Positions 46,601-58,246 of a stretch of 64,000 nucleotides of DNA are shown here, piece by piece (position 1 is the stretch's first letter; the number at the start of each line of letters is the position of its first letter). The notes under the pieces are model-generated. The model saw only the letters and a program-made list of their open reading frames with translations, had not been told where the DNA came from and did not search any database. Source of the stretch: Helichrysum umbraculigerum (taxonomy: Eukaryota > Streptophyta > Magnoliopsida > Asterales > Asteraceae); contig CATIUR010000004.1 of the NCBI GenBank assembly GCA_949592205.1, forward strand, positions 87,346,337 through 87,410,336, written 5' to 3'. The position numbers and the translations under genes were made by a program.

Positions 46601-46852
46601 AAGGCTATGTTGATAGAGAGACGAAAATGGGTAAATGAAAATGAATTCATTTTCTTTTTGCGGTGGCCCTGATGATTGCAAAGACGAAGAAATCATTTCC
46701 AATTGAACTACAAATTACGTAGCCCAGTAGGTAAAAGAAAAGGCGGAGAACATTCTCTAATCATTAATACACTGCGTCATGATTAAAGTCATGTACATTA
46801 TATTAGTTAAAAGTCATGTGCAATATAGTAATAACTAGTGCTACACACGGGG

Positions 46853-46853
<1 letters not shown>
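46601..46853. other. Spacer, nothing recognised
   Basis: AT-rich, no coding or repeat signal. ACTAGTGCTACACACGGGG at about 46837 resembles a decayed minus-strand Helitron 3' end, but its hairpin is incomplete. Confidence 0.5.
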
Positions 46854-46897
<44 letters not shown>

Positions 46898-46898
46898 G
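46854..46898. repeat. (TA)n microsatellite
   Basis: About 20 AT dinucleotides, followed by AGGAGGAGATCAAAAAAAAG, similar to the end of the (TA)n-flanked MITE at 57383. A TG/TA repeat at 48708-48744 preceded by GATTCTAATCCTCT may mark the other end of a ~1.8 kb element; this is uncertain. Confidence 0.7.
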
Positions 46899-47077
46899 GA
46901 GGAGATCAAAAAAAAGAAAATTTAGGAGGGAAGAGGGAGAAACATTTTAGACCAATCATTTCAAATTGTGGTGAAAGGGTATTTTGGGTAATCAATTATT
47001 AATCAATTAATTGAATTATTTCATAAATTTAAATGTTTGTGGCAGTTACTAGTAGTTTCCTAAAATGTGGAGGATTA

Positions 47078-47417
47078 GGGTGCGTTTAGTTACAGAAAAC
47101 TCCCCACTTTTCCATCAAAAATTTCTAATAAAACAAGAAAATTAGAAAATGTGTTCAAATTTGAATTTTCTAAAAAACTTTTCTAGGAAAAGGAAAATCC
47201 TTGTTTTCTTTTTTATAACTACAAAGTTAAAAACTACTTTTGATGGTTTTCAAAATTTTCTATCTTTACTCTTCCTTAGAAAAGGAAAACTCCACCCCTT
47301 GCAACTAAACACGTTTTCTAGATTTTTCATGTTTTTCTAGAGATGTAAAACACTTCTCATTCTCTAGAGAAATGAAAAAAGAAAAATGGAGAAATTTTTC
47401 TGTAACTAAACGCACCC
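47078..47417. mobile_element. Tourist-like (PIF/Harbinger) MITE
   Basis: 340 bp with perfect terminal inverted repeats GGGTGCGTTTAGTTACAGAA and target duplication TTA (47075-47077 and 47418-47420). The 3-bp TTA duplication and the GGGTGCGTTT terminus are typical of this superfamily. Internal sequence is AT-rich and non-coding. Confidence 0.9.
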
Positions 47418-48707
47418 TTAGTGTTTCAAAAAACAATCGATTTCATTCATTCAAAATGGTTCACGTTCACGTATGACCAGAATTGCATTTTTTCAAGAAA
47501 AATAAAAACAAAAATTGGGCTGCAATGCATACATGGCAAAGTTATTTTCTTTATCTTTAAAACATACACTCTTAGCTTTATGTTTGAATAGATAAATCAT
47601 TTTTTTTTCTTCGTAAAGAATTTTTTTGTGAGTTGTTAGGTTGGGACAAACGAATAAAATATGTATCCGAGTTCCGTCGTCCGCTTCATATGATGACCAT
47701 CATTCATTATTTATTGTATTGATTCAAGAGTAATCATCCATTCATATAATGCAAGATTTGACTCTCTGTTAATATCATTTTCAATAACGTACTATTATTG
47801 TTTTGAATTATTATTTTTTGTATATAGGTTTGGCAACTTCTTAAGAATTATAAAAGTCGATGCTATGATTCAAGAAAAGGGATAACTATAAAAAAATAAC
47901 ATTGATTCACTTTTATTGTATAAGGTAGATTCACATTTTTTAAACTAGAATTGAATGCATTACATTTGTATGTTATCGATTCAGTTAGACAACATAATGA
48001 TTCAATATTGAACGATTCAAATAATAAATTGTTATAATTAGTCAATAAATTATTAAATCTCTCATACGTCCAACTTCCATTAAGATTCAATTTTTAAGAA
48101 GTATAATGATTCAACATAGTATGCCTTTGATTCACAAAGACACCACACTGATTCAACTTTTTAAAAGTATAATTCTAACATATTTTACAAGACTTTCACC
48201 ACACTATTATATTCACATGCATATATGATTCACCATATTTATATTATATTGATTCAAAATTATGTCAATTAGTTTTGAAAATTGTTTTAAAAGTTTGTTC
48301 CCAATCAAATATAGTACACTGATTTAAGAATTAACTAAAAAGAAAACTAAAGTTTGCTGAATCAATCTTGATTCCTATGTAGTTCTTTAGAAAAATCCTA
48401 CCAATATAGTTTAGTCAAATAAAAAATAAATACTCCGCAAGAAAAAGAAAGGAATCCAAATTTTTGGAGAATTAATGGGAAAAAGGAACTGAACGGTTAC
48501 CTTCAAATGAATTGGGCGGTTATTTTTATCAATGGATTGAATACTAGCAAATGTATTTTTTTGCCCCTCTTTAATTAAAAATATGTAATTATTGCTAGTA
48601 AATTTACAAAATTGTTTCAGCCATTGATTACTTGATCTAAGGGTTCATATATCTTCGCTCTTTTCTCTCCTATAAAATCCTTCTTCCTTGATTCTAATCC
48701 TCTATGT
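47418..48707. repeat. AT-rich stretch with scattered TGATTCA heptamers
   Basis: GATTCA or TGATTCA(A) words occur about a dozen times from 47720 to 48260 (for example near 47869, 47903, 47976, 47999, 48013, 48109, 48128, 48151, 48229 and 48251), with irregular spacing. No gene. Confidence 0.55.
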
Positions 48708-48708
48708 C

Positions 48709-48744
<36 letters not shown>
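48708..48744. repeat. (TG)n(TA)n microsatellite
   Basis: TGTGTG for about 16 bases running into TATATA for about 20 bases. Confidence 0.9.
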
Positions 48745-51162
48745 AGTATAAAATAATAAGTGTAAGATTATCGATACTAATGCACATTGTATAAATATGA
48801 GTGCGAACCTCTTTATAATAACTTGTGAAGGGACCCTCAGAAAATTTCATTAGTGGAATCTAAATATGTACAAAGAGTCAATAAAGAACCTACATACAAT
48901 ATACTAAAAACAATTCGATAGATATGTTAACTATGAGAAAGCTAAATATATACTTAACTTAATATAGTACCAATGATCACTTTCAAGTTGAAATTTTGAG
49001 TTTTTGAAATTTAAATTTTCTTTGAACGTTTGTATTAATGTTACTTAACCAAGAAACTGTAATACTTTAATACTTAACTTTCTCTTCATTTATTAAACCA
49101 TTTTGTGATCTCGGATAATGTAACAAAATAGTAACAAACAGATAAATCATCAGTTGAAATGTATATGAACCGTTTTTGAGCTATTAAAGGTGACTTCTTA
49201 AGTATAAAAAATGTACTTAAAACATCGTGACACATATATGAAATATTAGCCTTTATACATTATTCTTCCGCCTCTCAAAAATTTCATCGAAAATGTAGAT
49301 TACTTAAATTGCCATGAGTAGATTTGTGCTTCACTTATCAAAAAAGATGATTTGTTGAATTTAAATTTAAAATAACAGTGAATGCATGAATGTATTAACT
49401 ATCAAATGATGAATGGTTAACTATTGGAATACTTTCATAAGATAACTTAATTTCTAATAAATATATCATTAAGTAAAAATTTAACACATTAATGTTATTG
49501 AGTTGGCACAATCAAATGACAAAACTTCACATGATATATGCATTGTGTCATAGTTAATAGTCAAGTAAGAGGGGGATAGACAATTAATATATAGGTAAGA
49601 TATATGCATTATGTCATAGTTAATAGTCAAGTGAATCATAATACAAAATCAAGCACATTATAGTTACAGTTAAAAGTCAAATTCATCATAATAATAAATA
49701 CATTGCTTCACATAAAAAAGGTCAAGTAGAAGCCCAATTTGTTAATGACAATATGACATAATTTTAACGATTACACTTGTTTTAAACTCCGTGTTTTTAC
49801 GTATGAACTATAAACATAGAGTAATATATAATCAGTATATATAAGCCCAATGAGAAACACGGTTGATGACATAAATCAATGGGCTCAAACGTATTGCAGG
49901 CTAGCAGCTCACATTGGTCGCATTCCAAAAGTCCAAATCAACGGGCTCTAAATAGTTGTAGCTTAATAAAAGGGCTGACCCAAATGAACAATGGGCAATA
50001 ACCTTATAGGTTTGGCAAAGTAATCCAACTAAAAACTCTTCAAAGTTCTATCTAATTTATTGTGGTCACCATGCTTACACACAAATGCATACACAGAATG
50101 TTTACACACAAATGCATACACAAAATGTTTACATAATGAGTTGTCATCGTCAAATTGGTTCACCTATTCTCTCTCTTCTTTCTCTCTTTTTATTTTATTA
50201 ATGTCACGTCATTATGTATCTAAATTTATGTAATCAAATCATTTCTCTTCTTGCATGGATAAATGAGTTTTACATATATAAACGAAATAATGAATCACTG
50301 GAGTATTTCAGAAAATATTAAAAAAAAAATCATGAATCAATGCGTAATGGAGGAGGTTAAAATCGAGAAACACTTTCGAGTGCGACTCATCTTGAGCTAA
50401 CCCAATAATACATCCAATATACATAATTTGAGTCGATTGAACTGTTAAAGAATGAGGAACACAATCCAGTTCTCCTTTATCTCCGCCACTGACTACATTG
50501 GTAATGACCACTAAACCTATCCGTATGTGAGTTTCATAAATCGCATCATCGCTAATAAAGAACCTTTATATGCTGTGTCTGTCTTATCTGAAGTAATTTA
50601 CATATATAGTAGAAAACCTGCAAATTCATATCTAACATTCAGAAATCTGCTAATCGTTAACGTTTTTGTTCGTGTTCGTCTTATGTTTTCTGTAGTTTAT
50701 AAAAAACAAAGTTTTAAATATCATAAATATTCAAATTTAACTATAATTTTAGTACCGTTAAATAATTAACACTTTAGAATATCACAAAAACGGATAATTG
50801 CTAATCCGAAATTTATTGGCATATCAAATTATCAATGCCTACCAAGTAGTTCGTTCAATGAGCCTAAAAGTTAGTATTTATAAAAATAAATAAATGGGGT
50901 TCAAAATTATTTACAATTGTGGAGTATAAGTTACATCTAATCCATCAATAGTCATGAACGCATGATGACAAAAAGGACATAAATGGTCCATCTATGGTAA
51001 ATAAAATATATCACTATCTTGAATTTTGATAAAAGAAATTATTATTTTTGATTATTCTTATATATACCCATAAAAAAAAAAAAGCGACTTATTAAAGATC
51101 GAAAATATCACATCTGTTTGGGAAATACCAATTAATCCCTCACAAAAACTTATGATATAATT
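48745..51162. other. AT-rich intergenic DNA with two small duplications
   Basis: No gene supported. A 34-bp sequence beginning GATATATGCATT(G/A)TGTCATA is present at 49533 and 49599 with one difference. A 27-bp unit TTACACACAAATGCATACAC(A)... is in tandem at 50075 and 50102. Short open frames (50308-50511, 50527-50769) show no recognisable domain. Confidence 0.6.
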
Positions 51163-51511
51163 TAGAGAAAATTAGATTGTGAGTCCATGTGGTTATCCCT
51201 ATATAACATATCAAATTCTCAAGTTCGGTATTGTACTTGACCTGCGTTTATGTTTCACTGTAAGTCCATGTCCCTAACATAGTAACATGTGTTAACTTTG
51301 TCCGGTATATCGAACCACGTGTGTCGCACACATAGAGTATTTTTGACTGTGAGATAATGGACAAAATTAACACTTTATTAGGGTCAGTGACTTGCGAGTT
51401 GTGATGAAACATAAACCCTGTTAAGGAACTGTTCAACACAATACCCGACTCGGGAATTGGGTATGCAATATAGGGATGTGGACCCACGTGGACTGACAAT
51501 GTAATTTCTCT
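51163..51511. mobile_element. MITE with long imperfect inverted repeats
   Basis: The left arm (about 51163-51260) with AGAGAAAATTAGATTGTGAG, TCCATGTGG and GGTATTGTACTTGA pairs with the right arm (about 51415-51511) containing GGACCCACGTGGACTGACA and ATTTCTCT. The internal part also carries GTAAGTCCATGTCCC-type repeats. The minus-strand open frame over it is a by-product. Superfamily not determined. Confidence 0.6.
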
Positions 51512-53606
51512 ATGAATTATGTTTGACAAAAGTAATTGAACTAGCTGGCGAATTCTTAAAGTCATATGTGTGCAACCAGCCTATAAAAAAGTTACGTTAG
51601 TCTTCTAACTATGAATGCTGATCATAAGACATGGGTTCTACTAATACGGATAGGAAAATATGTTATGCCCATCTAACCATGTTTCGCTTTTGGTTGCATC
51701 TCATAATGGGCTACTCCTTACTGTTTTTTCAAGACTTATAGCTATAAAATTTACAAGTATCATCACAAAGGTGTTAAACACTATCATAAATGATCGTGGT
51801 GGTTAGTTATGATGAACCTATAAAGATGAATAATTTGAAGCAAAAAGTCAAAACCGGTTGTAAATAGTTAACAGTAAAGAAAATCGATGAATACCATTTA
51901 CCGATTTACGTCATACTTTTTCTCGTATGGTAGTGATATCTACACAGTTTATATTCGATAGATACACTAAAATAATGCATTAAAAGGTTGTATGTGACGT
52001 GTCAAGAAGTATGTAAGACACTTGAATAGTTGAATGATAGGCATAATGGGCTTACTGGTATAACAATTGGATTTGAAAGGTGTCATTATTTGGAGCCCAA
52101 ACAAATACAATACTACATGGCCCATTGGACTGGGTGACAGGCTACAATTCCTTACAACGTGACTCCGAAAACTCGAATTCAAACCTAACTAACACCTTAA
52201 TATAATTGGTTAAATAATGTTTCATAGTTTTTAACAGATTAAAAAAAAAAGTTCACAACAATTTAACAAATATTGAAAGTTTGAGTGATATTGATGTTGA
52301 AAAAAAAAAGTTATGTTAACTTTAAATAGACAAATATTAAAACTTGATTTTAATTATTTAAGGATGAGCATAAGTTAAATTTCATTAATTTTACTAAATC
52401 TTTTCCATTAAATCGTAAAATGCATTTCATGAACTCTTTGATTTCCTTGTAATGGTGTATTATTTGTAATTTGTAACATGTTACATGCGTAGTTTAACTA
52501 ACGATTCTTATTTAGTTAAGTACCCACCAGATATATTCTATACGTTTCAACATAATGCTCACCAACAAAAAATTTTCAGATGAATATAAGTTAGGTAACT
52601 TTCACTTTTGCCCTTATATATTTAAAAATTATATTTGACTTAATTTTCAAAATCGATTATTAAGAATAATAAATGAGGATAAAATGATGAGTTTGATGAT
52701 TTTAAATAGTTAATTTTACAGATAGAGTCATATATTATGATAAGTGAAAGTAATACTTCTATAAACATTGTTTTTGTGACGGAGTAATTAAGTATTAGAA
52801 TCTCTGTGATCTCAACTCCGCACTTAAAAGATTTTTTATTCTATTTAAAAACATATAAATAAATGATTAAAATTAACATCATTAAAGGATAGAAACATCT
52901 TTTTTAATTGTAGCTCAATCTCAATATTATCAATATTTCATGATAGATTTATTTCCTAAATAAACAAAGAAAAATGAAGAGTTTATTATAACATTTAATG
53001 TGTGATTTGAAGTATGGTACAACTTACAAGATTTGATCAAATTAACATGTGCTCTAATCGATCAATAATCCTCGACATATATTGAATCAAACTCCTAACG
53101 GAATCATGTTTGTCTTGCCGATTAAGGTAATTAATCACATGTTTCACATGGCTCAAAGGCCTATCTTTTGTTGCATGTTTTTTTTCTAAAAACGTGAACT
53201 AATGATTAAACCGAATTTATTCGATGAAGTTCATGATGGTAATTTTATTAACTTCACATGCATGATTTAGTTTTTAAAAGATATCTAAACAAGCATCTTC
53301 AAAAAGGTATAGTCATTTGTAGAGTTGTTTCGGATTATATTCTATTTAATTATTATTAAATTATTTTTTTTTCTCTCGAATTAAAAGCCGAAGTATGAAA
53401 ATTTTTTATAGCTGTAATCACTCTTCGAAATTGAGACGATTTCAGATAGAATATTAATTTACGGATTATAATAATTGTTACAATTTGCAAGCAACAATAA
53501 AAAACATACGAAATGTATAAAATTAAGGGACTTAGATTGCTGTCGAAAAGTTGAAATTAAATCCAAAAAAATTCGAGAATAAAACCCTTCCACAAAATAT
53601 AGTGTA
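51512..53606. other. AT-rich intergenic DNA, nothing recognised
   Basis: Very AT-rich with A- and T-runs; no frame with recognisable similarity and no clear repeat structure. Confidence 0.6.
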
Positions 53607-55120
53607 CTAGCATGTTACCCGCGCAATGCAGCGGCAATAAAAAAAAATTTACAATAGTATTTTTCGCTCAATTACATGTCGTCTCTTCGTGAAAATTGAC
53701 AAATAATGTAATATATCACCACTTATTTATTGGATACATTACATTCAAATTATTATATATAATTGAAGGTGAAAGTTATCGGAAAAATCAAACCCCGATC
53801 TAAGAATAAGATAAATAAAAATATGTTATTAGTGTTGGATTTTTATCCTGGTTCCAATGTTTTAAAACCCGGGTTTTTAGTCGACCCGGAAAAGTGTTAA
53901 TTTCTGGTCGGACCGGTCGGACCGGTTGGGCCGGAAGGTCGGACCGGAGTTAATAATAGTATACAGTAGTAGTATTTAGTGACTTTTTTATTTTTTTATA
54001 ATTATAAATATAATTATTAATTATATCATTTATAATAATTATAATCCATAGAGTAATAAAGGGTGATGACACATCGATTTCCTTGTTATTCTTGGAATAT
54101 ACATCAATATAATAATTATATAATCCATAGAGTAATAAATAGTGATGACACATCAGTCAAAAATTTCCTCATTATTCTTGAAATACACAATTAATCAATA
54201 TTCCCTAATTATAAATGATTAAATGTACATAGAAATTGTAAAAAAAAAAAAAAAAAAATGAAACCCGGGTCAATGCACCGGTCCGGGTCCCGGTCCAACC
54301 CGGTCCGACCGGCCGGGTCAACCGGGTCGTTGACTAGTCAACATTTTGAAAAACCCGGTTTTTTTTCGCCCGGAAATCTTTAAAAATGTGGTCCGACCGG
54401 GCCGGTCGAACCGGGTCTTAAAACACTGCCTGGGTCAATCTACTTACAAAAAAAACTCAATTATTTTATTTTTTATGGTTGGGCTTAGGGAATAGTTCAA
54501 GTCAAAGGGTCAACTACCTACCGCAAATATTTTTGGGTTTTGTTAGCTTTGATAATTAACTATGTGAGCTTGTACAAATAAATAAAATTTATTATAGTGT
54601 TTGTACGATTTTGCATTTGATATTTTATTAACTAAAACGATAGAGTAACTTATAAATGGTTAAACTATTTGTACAGTTATGATAGATAATTTTTTTATAG
54701 TTACTCAAATGTAATTGATTCTAAGTGTTTAAATGTTAAATAACATACTTATATCATTAGTAAAAAAATTTCGATCATCTCATTTTATAAAAGTTTCATA
54801 TACTCCATATATTACTATAAATATAAAATGGTTATAATTAATAAAATATAAATGATTGTATATAAATATGTATCAATGTAATCGTAACTGAAAATTTATT
54901 GATATGTCATGTTAGTTATATAGGTTATAAAACAGTCATTCATTTCTAGAATTATCTTTATAGTGCATTTACTTTAATAATTAATTGTATTGATTTATTA
55001 CATTTAATTTGATTATAATATGTATATTTATTAAAGAGGTGGTCGAAGGGCAAAATAGTCATTTACTATTACTCCTTTAAGACTTTGAGCCAAACTCATT
55101 ATATACTATAGTTTTATAGA
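53607..55120 (-). mobile_element. Non-autonomous Helitron carrying a hAT MITE
   Basis: On the minus strand it begins TCTATAAAACTATAGTATAT at 55120, preceded by A. It ends with a GC-rich hairpin region (CCGCTGCATTGCGCGG) followed by ATGCTAG at 53607, followed by T. TC...CTAG between A and T is the Helitron signature. About 930 bp remain once the 574-bp hAT MITE (53855-54428) is removed. No helicase or Rep gene is present. Confidence 0.6.
53855..54428. mobile_element. hAT-type MITE rich in CCGG motifs
   Basis: Ends CAATGTTTTAAAACCCGG and, reversed, CAGTGTTTTAAGACCCGG. 8-bp target duplication CCTGGTTC (53847-53854) / CCTGGGTC (54429-54436) with one mismatch. The subterminal regions are made of GGTCGGACCGG-type words in both orientations. 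Non-coding. Confidence 0.85.
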
Positions 55121-55497
55121 TAAATACAATACGTTTCCCTTTGAATGTTATTATTATTTAGATCCATAAATGTTATTGCAGAATTATTAAGTGAGGGGCA
55201 ATTTCTTCTTTTTGTTGCCGGCAAGTTTGGTGGTAATTTCTTCTTTTTATTGATGATTTCAGTTTAATGATAATATATGTGATATCATTCATGAGAATTT
55301 GTGTATATTCATAATTTGGTACCATACTTATACAAATGAAAATTACATGTAGGTAACTAAATTTAAATCTAAAAATGTTATTTTTAATTATGAAAAATTG
55401 ATCGGATGATATTAAGAGCGAAAAAAATCAACTAATAAAAGAATTACATCTATTTTAAGGTGTATATAAGTAGACATATATAACAATAAATTTAAAC
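55121..55497. other. AT-rich spacer, nothing recognised
   Basis: No coding or repeat signal seen. Confidence 0.6.
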
Positions 55498-55586
55498 TAT
55501 GGAGGCTTGCCTCCCTGGAGGTCTGGGGTTCGAGCCTAGGCAGTGGTGTATGGGGGTAATTAAATTTGACCGTTAAAAAAAAAAAC
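55498..55586 (+). mobile_element. 5'-truncated SINE (tRNA-derived)
   Basis: Contains GAGGTCTGGGGTTCGAGCCT with a match to the polymerase III box B (GGTTCGAGCC at about 55527-55536), followed some 45 bp later by an A-run (55574-55585). Box A is absent, so the 5' end is lost. Confidence 0.55.
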
Positions 55587-57060
55587 ATTACTTTTTGCTA
55601 GCTACTAACACTACATATAATTAAAGTTAAATATAAATTTAAATTTACATATGTATAATTGATCCACAAAGACAAAATTCAGAGTCAAAGGTCATCACTT
55701 CCAGATTGATTTAAGCAACTCCAATTCATAGTATAGACAAAATAGTTCAACATAGTTGTTTTTGCAAACGTCACTTTATATTATTATCTCTATTTTTTCA
55801 CTTTTTATCATTTTTCTTATCTTAAAAAAACAGAAATCGTTTACTTTCATAAATCAAGCTTCCTAGATAAGGAGTTCCACAAAATTAGTACCATTTCCAT
55901 TTTTCATGACTTAACATCTTTCGATACCTCAAGTCGTGTAAACTATAAACTAAAAGACCCTTTTTCCCGTACACATCACATGATTGTAGAAAAAAGGATA
56001 TAGACTAATGTTTTCATTATATGTTAAGATTGAGGTGTACAAGTACACGAAATATATATGCATATCTAGAATTCTAAATGAGTGTATACATATACAAGGG
56101 CGGCTATGGTGAGAACAACTTATTATCGTAAAGAGTTTATCGTGTGAACTGTATGATGCGGGCCCAAGTGTTATGGATCGGGCCCTTGTGTTTATGGAGA
56201 CCCACGACCGTGTAACAAAGGGGGTTTCACGGAAAAGGCTATAACTTGGGCTACAGGGCTCTGTTTTAGGCCCATGAGCTGGCGAATCGAAGCTTGGAAC
56301 GAGACCTACCTCAAAGCCCAAAAACGGCTCGTAGAATAAGTTATGGGTCATTTTATGTTTTTTTCTGTTATGTTTGGGCTTTTGTTTTGGGCTTTATGTT
56401 CGGCCCATTATGTTTTTAGGCCCATTTCGAAAGTCTGTTTTCTTTTTAGGGTTTGATTGTAATTACAGACTATTCAGTTTTTGCTTTGAAGAAATTTGAT
56501 TTTTTCTCAATTTTGTGTTGAGCAATTGAATAAATTTTTGTCTAACAACGGTATTTTTTTGAATCAACGTGTGTTAGAAGGGATTTTTCTGGGTATTCGT
56601 TGAATCAACAAGTTGAATTCGTGTTCATCAATTTGCAATCAACATCACTGTATAATCAGCTAACCTTTCAAACTTTGATATGAACATTACTTTGGATATG
56701 TGTTATCTCGTAATACATAAGTTGTTGTGTTAAAATAGTTCCTCTTCACAATTTAAATTATAGAGTTCTTATTACAAAAGTTTTGGTTATAAATTGTGTC
56801 TCTTCAAGATATGTAAGGAACTGTTCTCATCAATTTGAGTTGATCGAGTCAAGAAACCAATTTTACTTACGTTCTTCGATCAAAATGTTAATGATTCAAA
56901 TTAATCGTCTCAAATTTTCGGCTTAATGTTATCAAAAGAATCTACTCTCTTATACATATACGTAGTTAATTAGTTGCACAAAGACAAACATATATTATGC
57001 GCGATGAGTTAGTGTGTGCATACATATATACATGATACATATACATATATATACATGATA
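55587..57060. other. Intergenic DNA, nothing firmly recognised
   Basis: The minus-strand 133-codon frame at 55950-56351 has no recognisable domain. 56150-56550 has many GGCCC and GCCCA words, a telo-box-like TAGGGTTTGATT and a TCTAACA end that could be a copia LTR remnant. No target duplication supports that. Confidence 0.5.
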
Positions 57061-57370
57061 TCTTAAATTATATATAGGAAACAGTTGATGATGTCATCAA
57101 AAATCTAATTAACCAATAGAATTACTTAATTATGTCCAATTAGCTAAATTATAGGATTTAGCGACATCATAAAAAATTAATTATTTATTATATAAAGAAA
57201 AATAATTATGATAACTTTATCCAAATAGGTATTCGTAATACATTAGGACTATTATCATATCACAATTTGATTTGATGATGCGTTGATGAGATTTAATCCT
57301 TCATATCAACAACTTTTAAAATCTATTTGTTTTCGTCCAACCCCGTGTAATACACGGGTATAGAGTCTAG
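57061..57370 (+). mobile_element. Compact non-autonomous Helitron (310 bp)
   Basis: Starts TCTTAAATTATATATAGG after A (57060). It ends with the perfect hairpin CCCGTGTAATACACGGG (57342-57358), 8 bases, then CTAG (57367-57370) and the host T. All Helitron hallmarks are present; no coding sequence. Confidence 0.75.
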
Positions 57371-57382
57371 TACATATATATA

Positions 57383-57939
57383 GTGGGAGGATCCAGGGGG
57401 AAGCATTTTTTTTTTTTTTGGGAAGTAGGGAAGTGTAATATTCATTATGATGCATCTTAACTTCGTTAATACATTTGTCGAAAATTCAAAAGTGAAATTT
57501 AATAAATGTTAATCAGAATGGATGTTATGAATGTTAAGCTTACATGATAAATTCTTTTTGTAGGCTATAACATCAGTTGATGAATTTTATATCCCAAATC
57601 GTTAATATTCGTCGTGGTGAATGTTAACTTAACTTTAATCACGATGAATGTTAAAATAAAATTAATGTTACTTTTTAACATTCATCGTGATGAATGTTAA
57701 GTTAATATTCACCACGATGAATATTAACGTTTTATTAAATAATTATTCATAAACTAATGTTATGACATAAAATTGACTTTCATATGTTAATATATTCTTT
57801 ATAGCATCGATTTTGATTACTATATATGAGTAAAATTAATTCTATCTTTGATATTTGTATTGGCGAATTTAAGATGCTTCGTGATGAATATTACACTTCC
57901 CTACTTCCCCCAAAAAATTGCTTCCCTCTTGATCCCTCC

Positions 57940-57943
<4 letters not shown>
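57383..57943. mobile_element. (TA)n-flanked foldback MITE with nested inverted repeats
   Basis: Outer inverted repeats of about 100 bp (GGGAAGTAGGGAAGTGTAAT, then ATTCAT, GCATCTTAA) lie at 57384-57480 and 57850-57941. Inside, a second palindrome of about 130 bp (57600-57732) is built from AACATTCATCGTGATGAATG-type words. It is flanked on both sides by TATATA tracts. Confidence 0.8.

Positions 57944-57981
<38 letters not shown>
57944..57981. repeat. (TA)n microsatellite
   Basis: Uninterrupted AT repeat next to the foldback MITE. Confidence 0.9.
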
Positions 57982-57984
<3 letters not shown>

Positions 57985-58246
57985 AGTATAAGTATATAAA
58001 CTAAATAACGACATTGGGTGTGTGTGATATTTAGGTTAGGTGAAGTTGGAGAAAGGAAAAGGGCAAAGGGTCTTTATTATGATGATAGATGTCTAACAGA
58101 AATAGATAAGTATTAGGCAAAGTTTGTAATGGCTTGTCTTCTTATAAAGTACCTTTCATTTCTTTCACCATCACTTCACTTCACTTCGATTGTATATTTA
58201 TCATTCTACACCAAACTTTTGTTAGGCCAATTATTATTATATTTAT
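57982..58246. other. Spacer, nothing recognised
   Basis: AT-rich, without gene or repeat signal. Confidence 0.6.

Noticed and set aside
46834..46856. Helitron 3' end on the minus strand (ACTAGTGCTACACACGGGG)
   Set aside because: The hairpin is incomplete and no matching 5' TC end was found.
55950..56351. 133-codon minus-strand frame as a host gene
   Set aside because: No domain, no homologous frame, low-complexity flanks; a chance frame is more likely.
56150..56550. Copia solo LTR
   Set aside because: Composition and the TCTAACA end fit, but neither a TG start with a target duplication nor a second copy is visible.
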